A DNA stretch of 64,000 nt from RYN-230 sp963813975 (GTDB lineage: Bacteria; Actinomycetota; Actinomycetes; Streptosporangiales; Streptosporangiaceae), in contig CAWFAP010000006.1 of assembly GCA_963813975.1 (NCBI GenBank), positions 1,674,001 through 1,738,000 on the forward strand, given 5' to 3'. The notes beneath the pieces are model-generated. The model worked only from the letters and a program-made list of their open reading frames with translations. It ran no database searches and was not told the origin of the DNA. Shown here one piece after another: positions 59,409 to 64,000 of the stretch. A program made the position numbers and the translations under genes. Numbering within the stretch: position 1 is the stretch's first letter; each line of letters opens with the position of its first letter.

Positions 59409-60206
59409 TCACGGCAGATCCCGGGCCCCGGGAGCAGCGGAGACGGCGCGTGAAACCGCACGCGCGACCGCCACGACGGCGGGCCGGACGGCGGCCTGCT
59501 CCAGCCGCTCCGACCGGGTGACGACGGACAGCGCGGCCACGGTCCCGTGCCACTGATCGGTGATCGGGCAGGCTACCGACGTCATCGGCTCGGGATGGCG
59601 CCGCGACGCCACGGCCACCCCGTCCCGTCGGATCGCGGCCAGCTGGGCCCGCAGGTCGCGGCCGGACACCGTGATGTGCTCGGGCTCCAGGGTCAGGTCA
59701 CCGGCCAGGATCTCGTCCTGGACGGGCGGGGGCGCGTGGGCCAGCAGGACGAGCCCGACGCCGGTGGAGTGCAGCGGCATCCGGCCTCCCACCCGGTAGA
59801 GCACCCGGCCCGCGCCGTGCGCGGACAGCCGCTCGATCAGGATGGCCTCGGGCCCGTCGCGCACGGCCAGGAGCACGTGCTGGCCGGTGGCCTGGTGCAG
59901 GTCCTCCAGGTAGGGCAGCGCGGTGGCGCGCAGCCCGTGCCCGCGCGGCGCCAGCGACGCGATCTCCAGCAGCCGCAGGCCGATCACGTAGCGGCCGTCC
60001 GCAGTGCGCTCCAGGGCCCCCCACTCGGTGAGTTTGCGGGCCAGGCGCAGGGTGGTGGGCTTGGGCAGGGCGGCCCGGACGCTGAGCGACGTCAGGGACA
60101 GCGAGCGGTGCGCCGGGCCGAAAGCCCCGAGCATCCGGAAGGCCCGGTCCAGGACCGGCTCGCCGTGGGCCGGGCGCCGCCCGCGGACCTGGGGATGGCC
60201 AGCCAT
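59409..60206 (-). CDS. IclR-family transcriptional regulator
   Basis: A 265-residue regulator. The N-terminal winged helix is VLDRAFRMLGAFGPAHRSLSLTSLSVRAALPKPTTLRLARKLTEWGALERTADGRYVIGLRLLEIA. The C-terminal effector domain (QHVLLAVRDGPEAILIERL, GVGLVLLAHAP, ASRRHPEPMTSVACPI) is GAF-like and binds small aromatic or acidic metabolites. ATG 60206 is preceded by GGAGGAGG. It diverges from the monooxygenase operon with 68 bases between starts, an arrangement typical of local control. Confidence 0.92.
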   Translation of the reverse strand: MAGHPQVRGRRPAHGEPVLDRAFRMLGAFGPAHRSLSLTSLSVRAALPKPTTLRLARKLTEWGALERTADGRYVIGLRLLEIASLAPRGHGLRATALPYLEDLHQATGQHVLLAVRDGPEAILIERLSAHGAGRVLYRVGGRMPLHSTGVGLVLLAHAPPPVQDEILAGDLTLEPEHITVSGRDLRAQLAAIRRDGVAVASRRHPEPMTSVACPITDQWHGTVAALSVVTRSERLEQAAVRPAVVAVARAVSRAVSAAPGARDLP

Positions 60207-60274
60207 GCCTCCTCCTCCCGCTTGTGCCAATCAATGAAACCACCCATGTACAGCCGGGCCGGTCGTGACCGACC

Positions 60275-61900
60275 ATGCATCTCGTGATGATGCCGGGCAG
60301 CGCACGTGGCCGGGAGACGCCGGTTCTGGTGGCCGGCGGCGGGCCGGCGGGGCTCGCGGCCGCCGCGGAACTGGCCAGCCGCGGCCTTCCCTGCGTCGTC
60401 ATCGAGCCACGGGCCCAGGTGTCGCACCGCCGGCCCCGGGCCAAGACCACCAGCGTGCGCACCATGGAGCACCTGCGCCGCTGGGGGATCGCGGGCACGC
60501 TGCGCGCCGCCGCGCCGCTGCCAGTCGCCTGGTCGCAGCGGGTGACGTTCTGCGAATCGCTGTCCGGTCGGCGCATTACCGACTTCGAGGGGGCGTTCGG
60601 GCTGGTGACCGGCCGGGACGAGCGGTTCGCCGAGGCGGGGCAGCAGGTCCCGCAGCCGGTCGTGGAAGAGGTGCTCCGCGCCCACGTCGAGGCGCAGCCC
60701 GGCGTCGATCTGCGCCTGGGGCACGCCGTGACCGGCCTGGCGCAGCGGGACGAGGGGGTCACGGTCGCGGTGCGTGACGCCGGCGGCCGCGCTTATGAGG
60801 TCGCCGCCCGCTACGTGATCGGCTGCGATGGCGCGGCCGGCGTGGTCCGGGAGCAGATCGGCGCGCGCTGGGCCGGGCACTCCGACCCGCGGCCCAACTT
60901 CAACGTGGTGTTCCGCGCCCCGTCGCTGGACACCGCCCTCGGCCCGGCCGTGCAGTACTGGGTGCTCGGCGCGCCCGTCCCGGGGCTTATCGGCCGCCTG
61001 GATCTGGACGGGATATGGTGGGCGATCCTGCCCGGGATCGACGCCGCCTACGGCGCCGCGCACGTCGGCGAGCTGATCAGTGGCCTGGTGGGCCGCCCCG
61101 TGGAGCACGAGCTGCTGGCGTCGGACCCGTGGACGGCCCGGATGCTGGTCGCGGACCGGTTCGGGGACCGGAGGGTTTTCCTGGCCGGGGAGAGCGCGCA
61201 CGTGAACCCGCCGTGGGGTGGTCACGGGTTCAACGCGTCGGTGGGCGACGCGGTCAACGTGGCGTGGAAGATCGCGGCCGTCGAGCAGGGCTGGGCGCCC
61301 CCGGCCCTGCTGGCCAGCTATGAGCCGGAGCGCCGGGGCGTCATCGAGCAGACCGTGGCCAGCGCGGCGTCCAACATGCGCGCCCTGGCCCCCGACCTGG
61401 CCCGCGATGAGCAGGCCATCCAGGCCGCGAAACGGTCCGAGTTCCACAGTCTCGGGCTGGTACTCGGCTACTCCTACGCGGGCTCGCCCGTCATCCAGCC
61501 AGGCACGGGGGCGGCCCGCGGGCCAGAGAGCGGAAATGGCCCGGCCGCAGATGTGAGCAGCTACACGCCGGATGCCGGGCCGGGCGCGCGGCTCCCGCAC
61601 GCGTGGCTGCCCGGCGGGGCGTCGCTGTATGACCGGCTGGGGGCGGGCTTCACGTTGCTCGGGCCGGCGGGGGTGGCGGACCCGGGGGTGGAGGCGCTGT
61701 GGGACCGGGCGCGCCGCCGGGGCATCCCGTTCGCGGTGCTCCGGTCGCCGCCGGGCTACCCGTGGGGCCGGGAGTTCCTGCTCGTCCGGCCCGACCAGCA
61801 CATCGCCTGGCGGGCGCGCGAGGCCGCGGAGATCGACCTGGATCTCGTCACCGGCCATCTGAGCCGCCCGGCGCCCAAGCAGACGGAGGAGACGGTGTGA
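60275..61900 (+). CDS. FAD-dependent aromatic monooxygenase (MhpA/PHBH class)
   Basis: A 541-residue class A flavoprotein hydroxylase that would use NAD(P)H and O2. VLVAGGGPAGLAAAAELASRG is the FAD Rossmann motif, IGCDGAAGVVREQIG the conserved DG region, and VFLAGESAHVNPPWGGHGFNASVGDAVNVAWK the second FAD motif (with GES instead of GDA). The C-terminal thioredoxin-like domain (about 440-535) matches phenol hydroxylase relatives. The start is uncertain: ATG 60275, or ATG 60287/60290. It overlaps the amidohydrolase start by 4 bases, so the three genes are an operon. Substrate unknown, presumably a phenolic or heteroaromatic acid. Confidence 0.9.
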   Translation: MHLVMMPGSARGRETPVLVAGGGPAGLAAAAELASRGLPCVVIEPRAQVSHRRPRAKTTSVRTMEHLRRWGIAGTLRAAAPLPVAWSQRVTFCESLSGRRITDFEGAFGLVTGRDERFAEAGQQVPQPVVEEVLRAHVEAQPGVDLRLGHAVTGLAQRDEGVTVAVRDAGGRAYEVAARYVIGCDGAAGVVREQIGARWAGHSDPRPNFNVVFRAPSLDTALGPAVQYWVLGAPVPGLIGRLDLDGIWWAILPGIDAAYGAAHVGELISGLVGRPVEHELLASDPWTARMLVADRFGDRRVFLAGESAHVNPPWGGHGFNASVGDAVNVAWKIAAVEQGWAPPALLASYEPERRGVIEQTVASAASNMRALAPDLARDEQAIQAAKRSEFHSLGLVLGYSYAGSPVIQPGTGAARGPESGNGPAADVSSYTPDAGPGARLPHAWLPGGASLYDRLGAGFTLLGPAGVADPGVEALWDRARRRGIPFAVLRSPPGYPWGREFLLVRPDQHIAWRAREAAEIDLDLVTGHLSRPAPKQTEETV

Positions 61901-62994
61901 GCGGCAGGGAACCAGCGGCGGCGAAGACGGCCTTGATGAACGTGCGCGTGTTCGACGGCCACGGATTGCGGTCGCCCGGGACGGTGGTCATCGAGGGGGA
62001 CCGGATCGGCACCGATCCTTCGGGCGCCGAGGTCATCGACGGGGCCGGCGGCGTGCTGCTGCCGGGGCTCATCGACGCGCACGTCCACGTGCGCGACCAG
62101 GACACCCTGCGGCGGCTGTGCGGTTTCGGGGTGACCACCGTGCTCGACATGGCCAGCGGCCCGCCCGCCCTGGTGGACTCGCTGCGCGCGGTTCCCGGGC
62201 TGACCGGGCTGCTCAGCGCGGGCACGCCGGCCATCGCGCCCGGCAGTCTCCACGCCCGCTTTCCCGTCATCGGCGAGCGCGGCCTGGTCAAGCGCGCGGG
62301 TGAGGCGGAGCAGTTCGTGGCCGACCGGGTCGCCGAGGGCTCGGACTACATCAAGATCATCGTCGGCAGCCCGGGCGCCGACCACGACCAGGCCACGGTG
62401 GACGCACTGGTCGCCGCCGCGCATGAGCACGGGAAGCAGGCCGTGGCGCACGCGTCGTCCTCCGCCGCGGTGGCGAAGGCGCAGCAGGCCGGGGTGGACG
62501 TGCTCACCCATGTGCCGCTGGACCGGGCCCTGGACGAGGCCGGCGCGGCGCAGATGACCGCCGGCGGCCGGATCCTCATCCCCACGCTGACCATGATGGA
62601 GACCCTCGTCGCCCGGCTCGGCCGCCCGGGCGGCGGGTACGCCGCGGCGCGGGACAGCGTGGCGGCGGCGTACCAGGCCGGCGTGCCAGTCCTGGCCGGC
62701 ACCGACGCCAACGCGGACGCTGGCAGCCCGGCCGCCGTCAGCCACGGCGACAGCCTGCACCACGAGCTGGAGCTGCTCGTGGACGCCGGGCTGAGCAGCC
62801 TGGACGCGCTGCGGGCCGCGACGTCCCGGCCCGCGCGGTACTTCGGGCTGGGAGACCGGGGGGCGGTCGAGCCGGGGCGCCGGGCCGACCTGGTGCTCAT
62901 CGGCGGCGATCCGCTTCAGGACATCCGGGCCACCAGGTCGATCCGCCGTGTCTGGTGCGGCGGGACCGAGCGTGTTCCACTGACTCAGGGATGA
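61897..62994 (+). CDS. Amidohydrolase-family protein (imidazolonepropionase/prolidase-like)
   Basis: A 365-residue metal-dependent hydrolase. Composite-domain strands (MNVRVFDGHGLRSPGTVVIEGDRI) precede the barrel with LPGLIDAHVHVRD (two metal His), IKIIVG (a Lys that may be carboxylated), AVAHASSS, VLTHVPLD and VLAGTDANADAG (Asp). The C-terminal part is LGDRGAVEPGRRADLVLIGGDPL. It hydrolyses a C-N or lactone bond in a small metabolite; exact chemistry unknown. GTG 61897 overlaps the monooxygenase stop by 4 bases, with GGAGGA upstream. It ends 8 bases before the dioxygenase start. Confidence 0.9.
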   Translation: MSGREPAAAKTALMNVRVFDGHGLRSPGTVVIEGDRIGTDPSGAEVIDGAGGVLLPGLIDAHVHVRDQDTLRRLCGFGVTTVLDMASGPPALVDSLRAVPGLTGLLSAGTPAIAPGSLHARFPVIGERGLVKRAGEAEQFVADRVAEGSDYIKIIVGSPGADHDQATVDALVAAAHEHGKQAVAHASSSAAVAKAQQAGVDVLTHVPLDRALDEAGAAQMTAGGRILIPTLTMMETLVARLGRPGGGYAAARDSVAAAYQAGVPVLAGTDANADAGSPAAVSHGDSLHHELELLVDAGLSSLDALRAATSRPARYFGLGDRGAVEPGRRADLVLIGGDPLQDIRATRSIRRVWCGGTERVPLTQG

Positions 62995-63002
62995 GGAGGT
63001 TT

Positions 63003-63926
63003 ATGAGCCTGCACGGACTGCTGTCGGTCACCATCGGCGTGCCGAATGCCGGCGAGACCGGCGCCTACTACGCCGACTTCGGGCTTACTCCCGAGGGCGA
63101 CGGCTGGTACAGCACGACGGATGCGGGCCGCCAGCTGCGGATCGTTCCCGCTCCGACGCGGCGGCTGGTCGAGATGCGGGTTGGCGTGGATGACCCGGAG
63201 GACCTCGCACGCGCCGCGGACCGCCTGGAGCGCCTCGGCGTGCCCGCGAGCCTGAGCGGGATGAGCCTGCTGGCGGAGGAGCCGGTGACCGGGACCCGGG
63301 TCTTCCTGGACGTCGCCCCGCGCATCCAGCAGAAGCCGGCCGCCGCGGAGCTGTACAACGGGCCCGGCCGGCCGGAGCGGCCGGACCGGCGGGCCCCGGG
63401 CTTCTTCCGGGCGGGCCAGGTGCGTCCCCGCAAGCTCGGCCACGCCGTCCTGGGCAGCACCAACCACGTCCGCTCGATGTCGTTCTTCACCGATGGCCTC
63501 GGGTTCAAGATCAGCGACCGGATAACCGGGGTGGGCGCGTTCATGCGCTGCTCGACTGACCATCACAACGTGCTGGTGCTGGCCGCGCCGGTCAACTTCC
63601 TGCACCACACCTCCTGGCAGGTGGACGACGTCGACGACGTCGGCCGGGGTGCGTTCACGATGCTCGAGGGGCGGCCGGAGCGGCACGTCTGGGGCCTCGG
63701 ACGGCACTACGCGGGGTCCAACTTCTTCTGGTATCTCAAGGATCCGGCGGGCAACTTCTCGGAGTACTACTCGGACATGGACTGCATCGTGGACGACCAG
63801 CTGTGGACCCCGGAAGACCTCGAGGGTGCGCGCGGCCTGTTCGCCTGGGGACCGCCGCCGCCCCCGTCCTTCCTCCACCCCGAGGACCTCGCGGCCATGA
63901 TGACCGGCGCCCACGCCCCCCGCTGA
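63003..63926 (+). CDS. VOC-family extradiol-type dioxygenase
   Basis: A 307-residue two-repeat vicinal oxygen chelate protein. Repeat one (residues 5-110) lacks metal ligands. Repeat two has LGHAVLGSTNHVRSMSFFTDGLGFKI (His), FLHHTSWQVDDVDD (His) and GNFSEYYSDMD (Glu), the facial triad of catechol 2,3-dioxygenase-type Fe(II) enzymes. It would cleave the ring of a hydroxylated product. A C-terminal Pro-rich extension is unusual. AGGAGG lies just before ATG 63003. It ends the operon with the monooxygenase and amidohydrolase. Confidence 0.9.
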   Translation: MSLHGLLSVTIGVPNAGETGAYYADFGLTPEGDGWYSTTDAGRQLRIVPAPTRRLVEMRVGVDDPEDLARAADRLERLGVPASLSGMSLLAEEPVTGTRVFLDVAPRIQQKPAAAELYNGPGRPERPDRRAPGFFRAGQVRPRKLGHAVLGSTNHVRSMSFFTDGLGFKISDRITGVGAFMRCSTDHHNVLVLAAPVNFLHHTSWQVDDVDDVGRGAFTMLEGRPERHVWGLGRHYAGSNFFWYLKDPAGNFSEYYSDMDCIVDDQLWTPEDLEGARGLFAWGPPPPPSFLHPEDLAAMMTGAHAPR

Positions 63927-64000
63927 CCGGGCCAGTACCCGGCGGCTGAGGGGCAGCGGCAGCGAAGTGTTCTGCTGTCGCGTGGTATCGCCCCGCCGGT

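Noticed and set aside
60207..60274. Clear IclR operator between iclR and the monooxygenase gene
   Set aside because: Only a half site (TGAAAC) and a weak GGTC-GT-GACC dyad are visible; not enough to call an operator.

Overview
The window is chromosomal DNA from a high-GC (roughly 70% or more) actinomycete. The evidence is the third-position GC bias, frequent GTG starts, ATGA/GTGA start-stop overlaps, a type-A RNase P RNA of actinobacterial form, a SigK/RskA pair, an ECF41 sigma factor, a LAL-type LuxR regulator, a RNase H/phosphatase fusion (Rv2228c type) and a PopR/ClgR-like regulator beside a clpP pair. A soil actinomycete near Streptosporangiales is my best guess; that is inference. I see no prophage, CRISPR array, tRNA or complete insertion sequence.

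Layout. 1-3.1 kb: an ApbE flavin transferase cut by the window edge, a Ser-rich membrane protein, a CYTH protein and an alpha/beta hydrolase lacking its nucleophile Ser. 3.2-6.5 kb: a membrane molybdopterin oxidoreductase divergent from sigK-rskA. 6.5-9.2 kb: a zinc-ribbon coiled coil, RNase HI/phosphatase and rnpB, followed by a cluster of DnaA-box-like 9-mers next to an AT-rich patch with short tandem repeats. 9.6-14.7 kb: a signalling patch with a Cys-rich protein, an RsbW-like ATPase, a two-TM protein, a large LuxR ATPase and a DUF4242 protein. 15-21.5 kb: SRPBCC protein, ECF41 sigma divergent from a LUD-domain protein across a strong dyad, a transposase-like tail, two membrane proteins, a MerR/GyrI regulator and a polysaccharide deacetylase. 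21.7-26 kb: lhr helicase.

26.1-31.5 kb is a minus-strand lipid/polyester operon (acyl-CoA ligase, PHA synthase, alpha/beta hydrolase, acyl-CoA dehydrogenase). 31.7-38.5 kb: YrhK-like and DUF1905-like proteins, a MarR regulator divergent from an ABC exporter with its operator visible, a secreted phosphodiesterase and PspA. 38.5-44.9 kb: an aldehyde dehydrogenase, TMEM175-like channel, secreted sedolisin, DinB protein and a frameshifted RibD-like reductase. 44.9-50.1 kb: a cytochrome P450 divergent from a three-subunit molybdenum hydroxylase. 50.2-54.8 kb: a decayed carboxylesterase, a slipin with a disturbed 3' end, a large membrane protein and an ASCH protein. 55-56.8 kb: XRE regulator and two clpP genes with duplicated palindromic operators.

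57-63.9 kb is a catabolic island: mandelate racemase-like enolase, cyclase-family hydrolase, an LLM-oxidoreductase remnant, IclR regulator, FAD monooxygenase, amidohydrolase and extradiol-type dioxygenase. Together they suggest breakdown of an aromatic or heteroaromatic compound under IclR control. The signals I rate highest are the origin-like motif cluster after rnpB, the clpP operator pair, and several decayed or altered genes found by reading frames against family motifs.
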